Shown: positions 51,101-57,613 of the stretch, piece by piece
Position numbering within the stretch: the first letter of the stretch is position 1
Layout of the letters: every line of letters starts with the position of its first letter
Assembly (NCBI GenBank): GCA_050084985.1
Contig: JBITNC010000001.1
Location: 102,300,001-102,364,000 of the forward strand
Reading direction: 5' to 3'
Origin: Nageia nagi
Lineage: Eukaryota; Pinophyta
DNA length: 64,000 bases
The notes under the pieces: generated by a model
Told to the model about the DNA's origin: nothing
What the model saw: only the letters and a program-made list of their open reading frames with translations
The model's database searches: none
Translations under genes and position numbers: made by a program

Positions 51101-53306
51101 ACTGGGATCCTTATTCCATCTCCCCAAGGTAAATGATTGTAAACAAATATAATAAACCATGTATTATTCTTATAGTAATGTTAACCAAAAACCGAAATCT
51201 ACTGGCTGGTATAACATTATAGGACTTGACTATAAAGGAACCTATGTACATGTTAGAATGACTACACTTAATAGTTATATGTGCTATTGCAGCTAAATAG
51301 AACAGAAAATTCTCAAATGAAAGTAGAAACTGTCTTTGTTAATTGAATTTTCTTTAAGATACAAATATGAGTAACCAAAAGGGTTGCTGCAAAGGCAAAG
51401 ATAATTGTTTGTGCAGATTAATTAAGGCCTGGCATGGCCCCAGTCAAGCACCTATGACTTCGTACATAAAGATTTGTTTGCAAAATTCTGTACTTAGTAA
51501 TGTATTTATTGATCATTGTACCTTATGTAGAAGATTTAATTCTCATGGGATGAATTCATGGTTGATATTTTCAATAGTTAATTCAAAAATGCATTTCCCA
51601 ACATCAATCTTGGCTGCTTATACTATTTTCATGGAATGAAAGTTATTCAAGAAGATGATTTATGTTTATAAACATAAATAGGCAGAAGATTAATTACTCA
51701 AGTTTGGAATGGTTGAATGCAAAACTATTGATGTGAACTTTGAAGCTTGCTAAAAATTCATCTTTCAATTTTTGATGCCAAGATGTGCAAAAAACCTTGT
51801 TGGAAGTCTGATTTATTATATGGTTACTATGATTTACTACTTTGTTTGCGATTGGCATGGTCTCTTGATTTATTTCTAGACCACATAGAGAGCATACAAC
51901 GCTTTCAAGTATAATATATTTTGCAATCAAAAGCTTTCTAAGTTTACTGATTCTGAATCTCTGATTGTGCTGGTAATTTAGATAATAGGAAATCAACATG
52001 TGGATATCTCTTTCATATGGGCTTAAGGTCGTATTACTTGGAAAAGCATGAAAAAAGATACTAACGGTCTATTCTCTGAGAAAGTTAAATACAAGATCAT
52101 TACATTGGCTTCTGCTTAAGTCATCCAGCTTAAATGGATGTTGCAATAGTTGCACCTTTATACTGAAAGATCTTACTCTTTTATATGAAGTCCAACTGCT
52201 CTAACATAAAGTTAGGACCACTACTATAGAATCATGTATATGGAATCTTATGTACAATATATTTGTGATGCTAAAGGATAAATTCATCTCAAGACAGAGT
52301 GAATGAAAGGTAATTGAGCACACTTAAAATTATATTTAAATTATCTAAAATGACCTTTTGTAGGTGATTTACTTGATTTATGTAAAATTTATGTTAAACA
52401 ACAACTTCTAACTCGGCATTATCGTACATGCACATTGGCTTCAGTCGATCCACATAGGTGAATTCAAAGTTATACTTCTCAGGTTTATGTAAGGCAAATG
52501 CAAAACTTCAAAACTAACATTATTTCTTCAACATGGCAACTTCATCAAAACCCTAACACCACTAATAAATCCTTCCACACAAGTAGTGAAAGATTATGAG
52601 TTCCAAACATTACTTCTATTAAGTAGATTTGAAATGTAAACCATATCAAGCGTTAAATATGATGCGGTGAGAAGTCATTTTGTTTCCTTACCTCATACGG
52701 TTCCTGACCTGTAATAAAAAATGTGTCAAAGCCAAATATTTGATCCCTGATAACATCCAGATCTGCCTTTGGAATCTTTACAGGCTCATTAGGTGGCTGC
52801 TTAAAATGTAATTAATAACAATAGTTTAGAGTCTGAACCCAATCACATTAGCAATGATATAGAATATATTTTTCTAGAATGCTAACCCTCTCATATTTAA
52901 TTAGACATTGTCAATAGTATGCTTGTTATGTTTAAAAAGGCAATACAAGGTCTCAAATCATCCACAAGCATCATGGTACCTTAACCCCTGGAAGGGGGAT
53001 CCACTGGTTACTTTTGAAACATCAATGTCATCCTGTAGAGGTACATGCTGTCAATAAATCTTTAACATAATGGAGTATCTGAAGATAAAAGGAACACATT
53101 TATTTTCGCTAGTCAAAATACAGGGAATCAAACAATTCAATTTTTTTCTAATTATTGAAGAAATTAAGATCCACATTTTTCTCCAACTGAAATTGAACAA
53201 AATTCAGGTTATTCACCTGCTCTTTCTCAATATGAACAGTGGAATTCTCGCTAAAATCCTCTGAAGGGGATGGCTTTTGACCACTGTCATCTAGATTCCC
53301 ATTTTC
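11527..53306 (-). CDS. EGY2: EGY2-like chloroplast site-2-protease family zinc metalloprotease (spliced gene, 5' exon missing)
   Basis: Ten minus-strand exons join with GT..AG borders: 53217-53306, 52980-53032, 52692-52799, 50226-50300, 50029-50134, 49325-49418, 44177-44330, 25474-25681, 20721-20881, 11527-11769. All phases match except after 52980-53032. EGY proteins are intramembrane metalloproteases of plastid membranes. Shown by the sequence: a low-complexity acidic N-terminal part, FGFDTFF and GNLRG, the HEIGH zinc-binding motif (44240-44254), AAAGPLAGF, NAINSIPAGELDGGR carrying the third zinc ligand region, and about six hydrophobic segments ending in SSDNML-stop. The exons give about 430 residues. 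The transit peptide and roughly the first 100 or more residues are absent, so exon 1 is upstream or outside the window. The EGY2 assignment over EGY1 or EGY3 rests on similarity recalled from Arabidopsis, not on a search. A one-base shortfall in the 53-bp exon leaves coding status in doubt. Confidence 0.9.
13088..13255 (+). repeat. Imperfect tandem duplication
   Basis: Two related units share GTTTGTAAATAGAACATT or GTTTGCAAATAGAACATT, then GGCATCTCAT, and later AGATGTTGTAGGA or AAATGTTTTAGGA. Divergence suggests an old local duplication. Confidence 0.5.
14267..14346 (+). repeat. Three-copy 30-bp tandem repeat
   Basis: Units start at 14267, 14297 and 14327, exactly 30 bp apart, with a consensus near GAGYTRTTRTGACCYRATATTG. 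No reading frame is open through all copies. Confidence 0.75.
15115..15780 (-). pseudogene. Plant-mobile-domain-like transposon protein remnant
   Basis: Minus-strand frames contain LVLDYAILIALAERWDHDIN and TIHLPTSE, which resemble the signature of the plant mobile domain (x-LxxAxVERWxxxTxTFHLPxGE, then a leucine-acidic stretch). That domain is found in MULE-associated and related plant proteins. After TSE the similarity continues only across a frame change (about 15600), and further left an open frame of 107 codons (15115-15438) is probably its continuation. The match is made by eye from a short motif; a retroelement gag is the main alternative. Confidence 0.45.
15924..15990 (+). repeat. 30-bp periodic palindromic repeat, upstream block
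   Basis: CAAAATGCAAGCATTTTG at 15924-15941 is followed about 30 bp later by a diverged copy (AAAACACTAACATTCTTG) and a third weak one. It is the same unit as the block at 16579. Confidence 0.65.
16579..16728 (+). repeat. Five-copy 30-bp repeat: palindrome that also reads as a decapeptide
   Basis: Units start at 16579, 16609, 16639, 16669 and 16699. The best copy is CAAAATG-CCAA-CATTTTG, an inverted repeat with a 4-nt loop. The plus frame starting at 16579 is open through all five units and reads QNANIL plus four variable residues, five times (QNANIL, QSTNIL, QNANVL, LNANIL, QNINIL), closing with TGA soon after. It could be a coding repeat of a lost TE protein or a structural repeat. Confidence 0.8.
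17563..18860 (-). mobile_element. Solo LTR with perfect target duplication TCTAA
   Basis: On the minus strand it begins TGTGATGACCCAATTTTG at 18860 and ends CCCTAGTTGGGCACATGACA at 17563. TCTAA flanks both sides (17558-17562 and 18861-18865). No primer binding site follows. It belongs to the TGTRRTGWCC LTR group and lies in an intron of the EGY2-like gene, in the same orientation. Confidence 0.85.
20494..20634 (+). repeat. Tandem repeat of GAATGGACATGATTAAAAGATTTGG type
   Basis: Three units start near 20494, 20555 and 20586. They share AATGGMCATGATTAAAARATTTGGAAAA; two carry the extra ACTACTGCAAAATC. It ends about 90 bp below the LDGG exon, inside the intron on its 3' side. Confidence 0.75.
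20721..20881 (-). CDS. EGY2: EGY2-like exon i, LDGG motif
   Basis: 161 bp: 2 nt completing an Ala codon plus 53 codons. Acceptor TGTGTGCAG, donor AAG followed by GTATAACC. It encodes LLGDVLKEGSKVAVNPLLIW and then GLLINAINSIPAGELDGGR. The conserved Asp of the LDGG motif supplies the third metal ligand in site-2 proteases. Confidence 0.95.
23794..24773 (+). mobile_element. Solo LTR with perfect target duplication GCCAT
   Basis: Starts TGTAATGTCCCAAAATATTTCC and ends GGTTTGTTTCA. GCCAT is found at 23789-23793 and 24774-24778. It is 980 bp with no primer site after it. It is inserted antisense to the EGY2-like gene, in the intron between exons h and i. Confidence 0.85.
25012..25350 (+). repeat. 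172-bp tandem duplication
   Basis: Two units with matching TCTCTAAATCT at 25021 and 25193. They share long near-identical runs such as AGAAACACAGAATTATCTAT and AAGTCAGATTACAAATTTAC. The duplication lies just downstream of exon h. Confidence 0.85.
25474..25681 (-). CDS. EGY2: EGY2-like exon h
   Basis: 208 bp, 69 codons plus 1 nt. Acceptor TTTTCAG, donor ATTG followed by GTAAGC. It encodes IGSFGAITRVKNVLSSRDDL, then KFAAAGPLAGFASAFLILLA (membrane segment), PPSDGQEV and FHESFLVGGI. It is separated from the preceding exon by an intron of about 18.5 kb. Confidence 0.95.
25682..28971 (-). other. Intron stretch without identified element
   Basis: 5' border region of the 18.5-kb intron. Frames at 26726-27145 (minus) and 27101-27685 (plus) are open but carry no recognisable domain. 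No LTR borders or TIRs noted. Confidence 0.4.
28972..29823 (-). CDS. Coiled-coil ORF, probably transposable-element derived (gag-like?)
   Basis: 283 codons open from an ATG at 29823. The composition is dominated by Glu, Lys, Gln, Ser and Leu with heptad-like spacing through most of its length (LARIRNRYNYLEEKYARTYE; LLDKENELQNILQENEGIK), indicating a long coiled coil. The N-terminal 40 residues (RRRGSSWMFDD, ATFWGELCRG) are less helical. No zinc knuckle, protease or catalytic motif is seen. It ends just inside the boundary of the hAT element at 29919, whose insertion may have cut its upstream part. It sits in the EGY2-like intron on the same strand. A smaller ORF of the same style lies at 38984-39441. 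Function not recognised. Confidence 0.5.
   Translation of the reverse strand: MIEIGRVIGLILNLLEQRRRGSSWMFDDSKLQKVPKIATFWGELCRGQQDVSNKEKSLDKLARIRNRYNYLEEKYARTYELLEATKKESSKWKEGCKQIQEKQKTKEKGFAIEIASLKNKYSGAETNLSTIHEQIKSAIEEISKWRQKHELSQIALEKSTTLQQQTQQREEFLRTEFASTIQQKEDEINKLLIALKESKAEANKAKEDTESAKVEIPMLKDALLDKENELQNILQENEGIKASKPATLGQIEQLERTLFMISAEASTTKEENKTLWKKVQEVE
29921..30150 (+). repeat. Identical 115-bp tandem duplication of the hAT left end
   Basis: The segment from AAGTTGCACAAAACGTGG through GGAAACGCAGTATA at 29921 recurs without change at 30036. Each copy runs into an AT dinucleotide tract (30013-30034 and 30133-30165). The (TA)n tract is a plausible site for the duplication. Confidence 0.9.
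30459..32833 (-). pseudogene. hAT transposase (BED zinc finger, DUF659, C-terminal dimerisation), broken
   Basis: From MASGFESG at 32833: a BED-type finger (WRCNLCQNARPY, KAHILQ, then a downstream Cys) near 32700-32620, then a DUF659 stretch with ISDGWMDTKNRPLINV and VVQVITDNALVCKVAG around 32120-31920 and the TPCIVHNLNLILEEIE motif near 31840. Separate exon-like pieces follow: LREADTNKPFLGEVYDGMD (about 31480), TRWNGFNTLLHMLAHALTPR (about 31260) and the dimerisation region ILSQVASSSAAEKNWSTYGF with NRLGSQKVEDLVYLHSNLR (30827-30459), ending in an acidic tail. In-frame stops occur at about 32156 and 32012 and the frame changes several times. Some gaps may be introns, but the stops make an intact protein unlikely. 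Confidence 0.9.
33474..34243 (+). repeat. Dispersed-tandem array of about 45-bp hairpin repeats (six good copies, one partial)
   Basis: Copies lie at about 33557-33602, 33670-33714, 33764-33810, 33909-33954, 33983-34027 and 34197-34242, with a partial one at 33474. Each is one long inverted repeat: GGTGCATGCCTCAAAAAGAC, a short centre, then TCTTTTGGGAGCATGCACC. Copies differ in matched pairs: the copy at 33983 has GTTTC in one arm and GAAAC in the other. Copies are separated by 50-170 bp of more varied sequence that includes AAGAGGATGCCC-like words. The array lies directly upstream of the TATA box and orphan ORF. Confidence 0.85.
34401..34408 (+). promoter_or_regulatory. TATA box upstream of the orphan ORF
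   Basis: TATAAATA in CAACTATAAATACCAACC, 213 bp before the ATG of the orphan ORF. It would give an untranslated leader of about 180 nt. No LTR terminus or primer binding site lies between it and the ATG. Confidence 0.5.
34621..37910 (+). pseudogene. Orphan long ORF of unknown function, broken by stops and frameshifts
   Basis: The start context is AACGTCATGGCT. One frame runs from 34621 to about 36774, interrupted by TAG at 35467, TGA at 35917 and further stops near 36379. The reading then moves to other frames (36780-37361, 37493-37744, and a last stretch ending GLGPPLA-stop at 37910). The ancestral protein would be about 1,090 residues. The N-terminal third is a folded-looking mixed-charge region (DIVFFSGLSNCAFIPFTTSF; LNSWLVYVLLHGKQRP). 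The middle has HHQHYSYIRLYESAVEPYQL and KMMRQLTYLHEHVW. The rest is charged and coiled-coil-like. No gag zinc knuckle, protease, RT, integrase or transposase motif was seen. G+C is visibly higher than the surroundings. Probably a transposable-element protein from an undescribed family; a gag or captured host gene is possible. Confidence 0.6.
37911..38983. other. 3' flank of the orphan ORF, nothing identified
   Basis: T-rich 3' untranslated-like sequence, then a C-rich part at 38500-38900 with short open frames that lack recognisable domains. Confidence 0.4.
38984..39441 (-). pseudogene. Coiled-coil ORF fragments, gag-like
   Basis: Two minus-strand frames: 39441-39241 (VDFKKHLDLKGRKDILNMVR) and 39223-38984 (ESLKDELANTKSDLMEARKK), offset by a frameshift. 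Both are charged and helical like the ORF at 28972-29823. They lie about 0.9 kb downstream of a minus-strand 5' LTR and primer binding site, where gag of that element would start. Assignment as gag is by position only. Confidence 0.4.
39442..40356 (-). other. Leader region between primer binding site and coiled-coil fragments
   Basis: No ORF of note on the minus strand. On the plus strand, the words AGATCTAACCCAACAGGATGG and AGATCTTTACCCAACGGAATGG recur near 40240-40345, each followed by CAAGATCT. Confidence 0.4.
40357..40368 (-). other. Primer binding site, initiator-tRNA-Met type
   Basis: The minus strand reads TGGTATCAAAGT, 3 nt after the LTR end, matching TGGTATCAGAGC at 10 of 12 positions. 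Confidence 0.7.
40372..41981 (-). mobile_element. 5' LTR of a minus-strand retrotransposon (1,610 bp)
   Basis: The minus strand starts TGTAGTGTCCCCAATTTG at 41981 and ends TTTGGCTCATCA at 40372, followed by a primer binding site. The plus-strand word GAGAGGGACATCAC inside it resembles words in the LTRs at 8359, 17563 and 59768. The matching 3' LTR is not in the window, so the element is truncated. Confidence 0.75.
41982..44176. other. Intron stretch without identified element
   Basis: Short frames only. An 81-codon minus frame at 41961-42206 crosses the LTR border and therefore cannot be one original gene. Nothing else recognised. Confidence 0.4.
44177..44330 (-). CDS. EGY2: EGY2-like exon g, HEIGH zinc site
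   Basis: 154 bp: 1 nt completing a Leu codon plus 51 codons. Acceptor CTTAATAG, donor CAG followed by GTGAAA. It encodes NLELLKEGLPGALITVAILG, then AHEIGHILVAKRIGADLG and VPYLVPSWQ. HEIGH at 44240-44254 is the HExxH motif, with two zinc-binding His and the catalytic Glu, set in a hydrophobic helix as in site-2 proteases. Confidence 0.95.
44994..45560 (-). pseudogene. LINE-type reverse transcriptase remnant
   Basis: Minus-strand frames show FLKIDFEEAYGRIK (about 45390-45340), the L-K-x-D-F-x-K-A-Y-D-R motif of LINE reverse transcriptase, and then QYLNAMATDAIGCLLE with LLNVQFADDYFLT (about 45190-45045), where FADD is the catalytic F/YxDD motif. Stops and frame changes separate the pieces. Upstream, LLTILVHHGKMLNG fits the preceding RT segment. 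An old, inactive fragment in an EGY2-like intron. Confidence 0.75.
46610..48130 (-). pseudogene. Ty1/copia reverse transcriptase and RNase H remnant
   Basis: Minus-strand fragments in order: ERLVAKGFA and GIDYDETF (about 47910-47870), GWNVHQMDVKTTLLNGDMKE (about 47790), VYLVVYVNDLLILGNN (about 47545, a YVDD box changed to YVND), FEMTYMGHLHYCLGVEV, AKRVLRYLKGTQDFWLKYSK (about 47140), then RNase H pieces and VDVFTKALG near 46665. There are many stops and frame changes. YVND in place of YVDD, if not a late change, would itself disable the enzyme. Inserted in the 5-kb intron between exons f and g, same strand as the gene. Confidence 0.9.
48581..48913 (+). repeat. 175-bp tandem duplication
   Basis: AGCTTAGTCAAGGTATAGTG starts at 48581 and again at 48756. 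The units stay nearly identical for about 155 bp, differing by a few substitutions and a one-base indel. Recent duplication inside an EGY2-like intron. Confidence 0.9.
49325..49418 (-). CDS. EGY2: EGY2-like exon f, first membrane segment
   Basis: 94 bp. Acceptor TGTGTGCAG, donor TT followed by GTATGC. It encodes AVPEWFAASAFGLVTVSTIL and then LRNAPALQLNL. The hydrophobic stretch after PEWFAA corresponds to the first transmembrane helix. Incoming and outgoing phases match the neighbouring exons. Confidence 0.9.
50029..50134 (-). CDS. EGY2: EGY2-like exon e
   Basis: 106 bp, 35 codons plus 1 nt. Acceptor CTATTCTAG, donor ACTG followed by GTAACTG. It encodes ERFGEQYKLFLLVNPEDDRP and VAVVVPKESL, a soluble stretch ahead of the first membrane segment. 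The split codon continues in the next exon as Ala. Confidence 0.92.
50226..50300 (-). CDS. EGY2: EGY2-like exon d with GNLR motif
   Basis: 75 bp, 25 codons, phase 0. Acceptor ATAATCAG, donor CTG followed by GTTTG. It encodes GGVLFKGNLRGEATKSY. The GNLR motif is a hallmark of the EGY subfamily of site-2 proteases. Confidence 0.93.
50410..50465 (+). repeat. 28-bp direct repeat, two copies
   Basis: GCTCTTTAAGAATGATGACATGTTAAAT (shared core GCTCTTTAAGAATGA) is followed directly by a copy with four differences. Confidence 0.8.
51000..52300 (+). pseudogene. Ancient Ty1/copia RT-RNase H remnant
   Basis: Plus-strand pieces in copia order: YWEDDMKNEYDALTK (about 51050), the start of the RT domain; CLCRLIKAWHGPSQAPMTSY (about 51410), equivalent to VCKLKKSLYGLKQAPRAWY; LLKFGMVECK (about 51695); AKNLVGSLIYYMVTM (about 51790), equivalent to the VGSLxYL motif; and an RNase H tail near 52000-52290. 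Many stops; far older than the copia element at 1-2828. It lies antisense in the intron between exons c and d. Confidence 0.8.
52692..52799 (-). CDS. EGY2: EGY2-like exon c
   Basis: 108 bp, 36 codons, phase 0 at both ends. Acceptor TTTTAAG before CAGCCACC; donor GAG followed by GTAAGG. It encodes the conserved KIPKADLDVIRDQIFGFDTF segment and ends QEPYE, immediately before the GNLR exon. Confidence 0.9.
52980..53032 (-). CDS. EGY2: EGY2-like exon b, 53 bp, apparent 1-bp deletion
   Basis: Acceptor CTCTACAG, donor AAG followed by GTACC. The exon starts in frame (DDIDVSKVTSGSP) and matches the conserved K-V-x-S-G-S-P stretch of EGY2 proteins. The expected continuation needs six C residues, but only five are present (plus-strand G run 52994-52998), so the exon is 53 bp rather than 54 and phase is lost at the next junction. 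Skipping the exon, or using the internal AAA/GTAACC donor, would keep the frame. Confidence 0.75.
53217..53306 (-). CDS. EGY2: EGY2-like exon a (first recognised), acidic linker
   Basis: 90 bp, phase 0 at both ends. The acceptor is CTTTTCAG before GAAAATGGG and the donor is CAG followed by GTGAAT. It encodes 30 residues rich in Asp, Glu and Ser (SPSEDFSENSTVHIE), as expected of the poorly conserved region after the transit peptide in EGY proteins. An exon upstream must exist but was not recognised. Confidence 0.75.
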
Positions 53307-55363
53307 CTGAAAAGTCAGCATCAAAAAAAGATAAACGCATAATGCAAACATATTTGGTACTAAATTAATAATTAAGAAGAAAATAATAGAAATGTTACCA
53401 TCTATAGTTAATACACTGATTTTCACAATTCTGCCTTTGACTGCACTATACTGTAGTTTGCCTTACTCTAGTGGTTTCAAAAAACCTAAGAGTCTCAAAG
53501 CCAACTTATATTTGGACTTTCATGCTATTCCAAAGGTAGCAAGGTCACATGCAAAGTTCAACTTTTGTGGAGCTGTTATTAATAAAGAAGGTGCTAGTCG
53601 ACAACTCGAAAGCCCTGTACCAGTTTTTCTGAAAGACCTCCATAGTATTAATTATCAAATATTTGTGTGACCTTTGACATTTTTTTCTCATCATCATACA
53701 CTAATATTTTTTAATTCATTCACAAGCAGTTAAGCACAAATTGCATCCTTGTCTTTTTAAGCATTCCTATCAACAGATCCCGGCTTTTATTAAGAGAAAT
53801 AAGCCATATTTTTCCAAGACATCCATTGCTAAAATCTGCATTTCAAATATATTTTTGAAAGGGTTGCCCTTCAAGGCACAATTTTAAACAACCAACAATC
53901 TAAGACAGGAAGAATACCCTCTTTGTTTCATTTGAAGGTTTTGCAGTCTTGATTCTAACATACTACCTTCAAATTGCATGCGATGTGGGAAGAAAATCCA
54001 GTGATACCTACATTAATCTAAGGGTTTTAAATAAACCAATCATGAAGCTAAAATTGGTTGAAAGAGATAACAACAACCAAACTTACTTGTGCCCGTAAAG
54101 GTATTTTAGGCATACAAAATATGCTACTGGTTGGCATCCTTATCACTAGTGCTAACTTAAAAACCTAACAAAATGATCACATAGGCAAAATAACCATTAC
54201 CTAGAAAAATAATTGGAGTAAAACAAATAATATCAAACTAACAACTTACAATTAATATTTAACTAAGAATCCTCATCATCCCTCCCAACAACAAAAGCTT
54301 GGGACTCCAAAGAACAAGAGAAAGCAAGAGAAAAGGCAGAGACAGCTGATGTCAAACATACACAGAATCTGTAGCCATCGAGTTGATGAAGTAGAGAAAT
54401 GAGTATTGTCAAGCAGAAGCTGAAAGTTGGGAAAAACACCTACTAGACAGTGGTGTGGTGACTTAGTTGTAGACAGCCATCGAATGAGACCAAACCGAGG
54501 AGATTTGACAATATGAAATGATGCAAGTACAAAGGGAAGCCAAATCTAGCTTTTCTAGAGGAAAATGCCTATGGTGATCCAAAAATTTATGTTGTTTGTT
54601 TCAATAATGTTCTAAGTGCCAATTGGGAAGATGATAGTGCATATATTGGATGGAGATGTGGCAAAGTAGGAATCAGTGCACACGGAACAAGGATACGACT
54701 GAAAGAATCAAGTGGGCTCTGACATTTGAAGGTACTGATGTGGTTTGGAGGCAATCTAGTGGATCATGTACTTGAAGATGATTTTATCACTAGAGAAATC
54801 GTATGTTGTAAAAGAGTGCCTACCATGGAATGCATGACAACAATAAGGATTGGGGTTGATATAGTGTTTTATGAATGTTTTTAACGAGGCAAGAGATACT
54901 ATCCTTGAGAAATGTATTTGTGTTTTGGTAAGCATCATACTTAAATATCATTTTATATTGATAAAGTCTACCAGGTAGAAGTCCACAACAATCCATGATG
55001 GTCACATCACAAGTAACCAGACCCACAAATCAAGGACCAAACATGAATGATAAAATGCATGTGGGTGTGATCTCTACAGATGAACATTTATCCTTCCAAC
55101 CAAGTGAGTTTGAAGAAGGATGATGCGCCATTCGTAGTTGCACGTTGCCAAAAATGGATCCCACAATTAAGTTCTTCTGCTAGTCACTATCAATCATACA
55201 ATCAATAAAAAATCATGACTTATGTGGGTGCAAGTGACAAACAAAAGGTCACAAACCCTTGGAATGGTGTTATGGTACTACACAACCTTGTTGAACCCAT
55301 AGTATATTAATTTGACAAATTTGAAGGCCTGCAGAAATTTTCCCAAAAATTTGCCATATTCGT
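53307..55363. other. Region upstream of first recognised EGY2-like exon
   Basis: Probably the first part of the next intron. Searched for an ATG followed by a Ser/Thr/Arg-rich transit peptide on the minus strand, but nothing convincing was found. Confidence 0.4.
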
Positions 55364-55660
55364 CGAAATCCTGGCCAAATTTTCGTCCCAAAATTTATCT
55401 CAAAAACTCATCTAGAATTCGTCCAAGTTGGCAAAAATTCACCAAAACTGGTCTGACACATCAGCATTGTAAAATTCGCGCAATTCGTTGAATATTTGGC
55501 ATAAATTCGTCCAAAAATTCATCTAGTTCGTCCGGAATTCGTAAAAGAACAAAACTAGAATGATTTTTTTTTAAATTAGCAGAATTTTTGCATAGATTTA
55601 TCAAATTCGCAGATATTTGGGAAATATTTGTCGAATTCGCCACAAATTCGCGAGTAAACA
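55364..55660 (+). repeat. Subterminal ATTCGTC-type motif cluster of the second hAT element
   Basis: About ten copies of TTCGTC, TTCGCC or TTCGCG words preceded by A or AA (for example AAATTCGTCC, AATTCGTCCG, AATTCGCGAG) in 300 bp. The cluster lies 280 bp upstream of a BED-finger transposase, where hAT elements carry arrays of transposase-binding motifs. Confidence 0.6.
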
Positions 55661-55936
55661 GTAACAGCGCCGGATCAAAAGGGGATAAGGGAAATTTAAT
55701 GTTCTAATTTGTCATTTCTCTTGTGCAGGTATGGGAGAAGATAGTGTGAAGCTGAGAGAGGGTTTTTTGCAAGCAGAGAGGTTGATTTCTTGACTTGGAG
55801 GCTGCATTTGTCCATCCACCATGATCATTTGTGACTTTGTCTACCGTGGGAGAAGATTCTTGGGGCTGTATTCTAGATTTTTCTCATTTTCAAAATGCAT
55901 AGGGCATTGGACTGATTTTGGCACTGTATAACACCA

Positions 55937-57585
55937 TTGGAGGGTGTTGCAGGTAGTTCAACAAAGAACAAATGCAACCTTTGTGGTAAGGAGTTCGTTG
56001 GAGGTGTTACAAAGTTTAAAGCTCATATTTCTAAACTTCCAAAGAAAGATGTGGATCCTTCCCCAAATACATCTCCAAAATTTGCCCTAGAGACAACAAG
56101 AGCCTTGGAATTTGTTAGAGAGAAAAAGAGTATGAAACAAGCATTTCAAACGAAGCTAGGACGAGAGATTGGAAACTCTTCAAGTGTTGCAAGTGGAAGT
56201 GCAAGTCGACCTAGTTCAAATGGGATTCAAATCTCTTCTTACTTTGAGCAACGGACAACTCCTGGAGCCCAGCCATCTATTACCAGTATTTTAAAGAAGA
56301 ATGAGAAGAAATATGCAGATTCGATGATTGCCAAACTGATTTACTATGAAGGATGTTTGATCAATATTACCATGAACCCTTTCTGGCAACCAGCATTTGA
56401 TGCAGCTTGTGTGGTCGGGCCTAGGTACAAGGCGCCAACTCATGCAAAATTGCAAGGTCCTCTTATACAAGATCTCAAGGAGTGAAAGGATAGGTCTATT
56501 GAAATTTGATTATTATATTTTTAAAAATTACTTTTTACTTGTAGTTTTTAAAAAAAATCTTTATTTGCAATTTTTTAGTTGCATTTTAAATTTTAGTTGT
56601 TTTGTAACGTTTCAGATTGTCTGACATTCGAGATTCTTGGAAGCAAACAGGTTGCACCATACTATTTGAAGGGTGGACAAATAAAAAGGGTAGAACCCTT
56701 ATTAATTTCCTAGTGTATTCCAAACAAAGCACAATATTCATGAAATCTCTTGATGCATCTGCACAAACAAAGGATCATATTTTGCTATGTGACCTATTAG
56801 ATCAATTTGTGCAGGAGGTGGGGGTGGGGCACATTGTCTTGTTGGTCACGGACAATGCTGATAATTATGGTTTAAAGGGAAAGAAGCTTATGGAAAGGTA
56901 TCCCTCCATAGTTTGGACTCCATGTGCTTTGCCATTGCATTGATCTTATGTTGGAGGACATAGAGAAATTGGATTGGGTGAAGGAGGTGGATGAAGGAGC
57001 AAGGTCAATCACCAAGTTCATCTATCATCATTCCACCGTACTTAGCATGATGAGGGTTTTCACCATCAACAAGGAGTTGACAAACCCAGGAGTCACACGA
57101 TTTGCCTCCCATTTCATCTCTCTTCAATCATTGCAAAGGTGCATGCATGAGCTTCTGGAAATGTTCATATCTAGAGAGTGGAGTGCTTCCCCTATGAGCA
57201 AGAGGCCAGAGGGCATGTTGGTGGCTACTTTGATAGGCAAGCAGGTATTTTGGGATAGGCTAACAAAGATTTGTGCAGTGATTGCGCTAATTGTACGAGT
57301 TCTTCGCTTAGTAGATGGGGATAATCTTTTGGGATCTCATTGATCAATGATGGCACAACATGCTCCATCACAATATTCATGGAGCAGCGGCCATCTTGAA
57401 CCCTTCATTATTATTTGCACTAGGTTCCAATTACATGATTGATCATGAGGCTAACATGGGAGCAACAAAATGCATATCCACTATGGTAAGTGACCCCATC
57501 ATTTGTGCCTGAGCCTTGATGGACCTTGACGATTACAAGAACTCATTAGGATTCTTTGGCTATGGTGCCGCTAAAGAGTCACAGT
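55937..57585 (+). pseudogene. hAT transposase, N-terminal and DUF659 part
   Basis: BED-type finger KCNLCGKEFVGGVTKFKAHI at the start, a linker rich in Ser, then NITMNPFWQPAFDAACVVGP and GPLIQDLKE-stop at 56485. After a possible intron (56486-56612, ending in CGTTTCAG) comes LSDIRDSWKQTGCTILFEGW, TNKKGRTLINFLVYSKQST and VLLVTDNADNYGLKGKKLME: the DUF659 core with its TDNA-like motif. A one-base shift near 56930 separates this from LCHCIDLMLEDIEKL and TRFASHFISLQSL. Further frame loss follows near 57340. The start codon is unclear. The C-terminal part continues after an inserted LTR. Confidence 0.85.
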
Positions 57586-57613
57586 TTTTGCTCCCTCTAA
57601 GTGAGAAAAGTTT

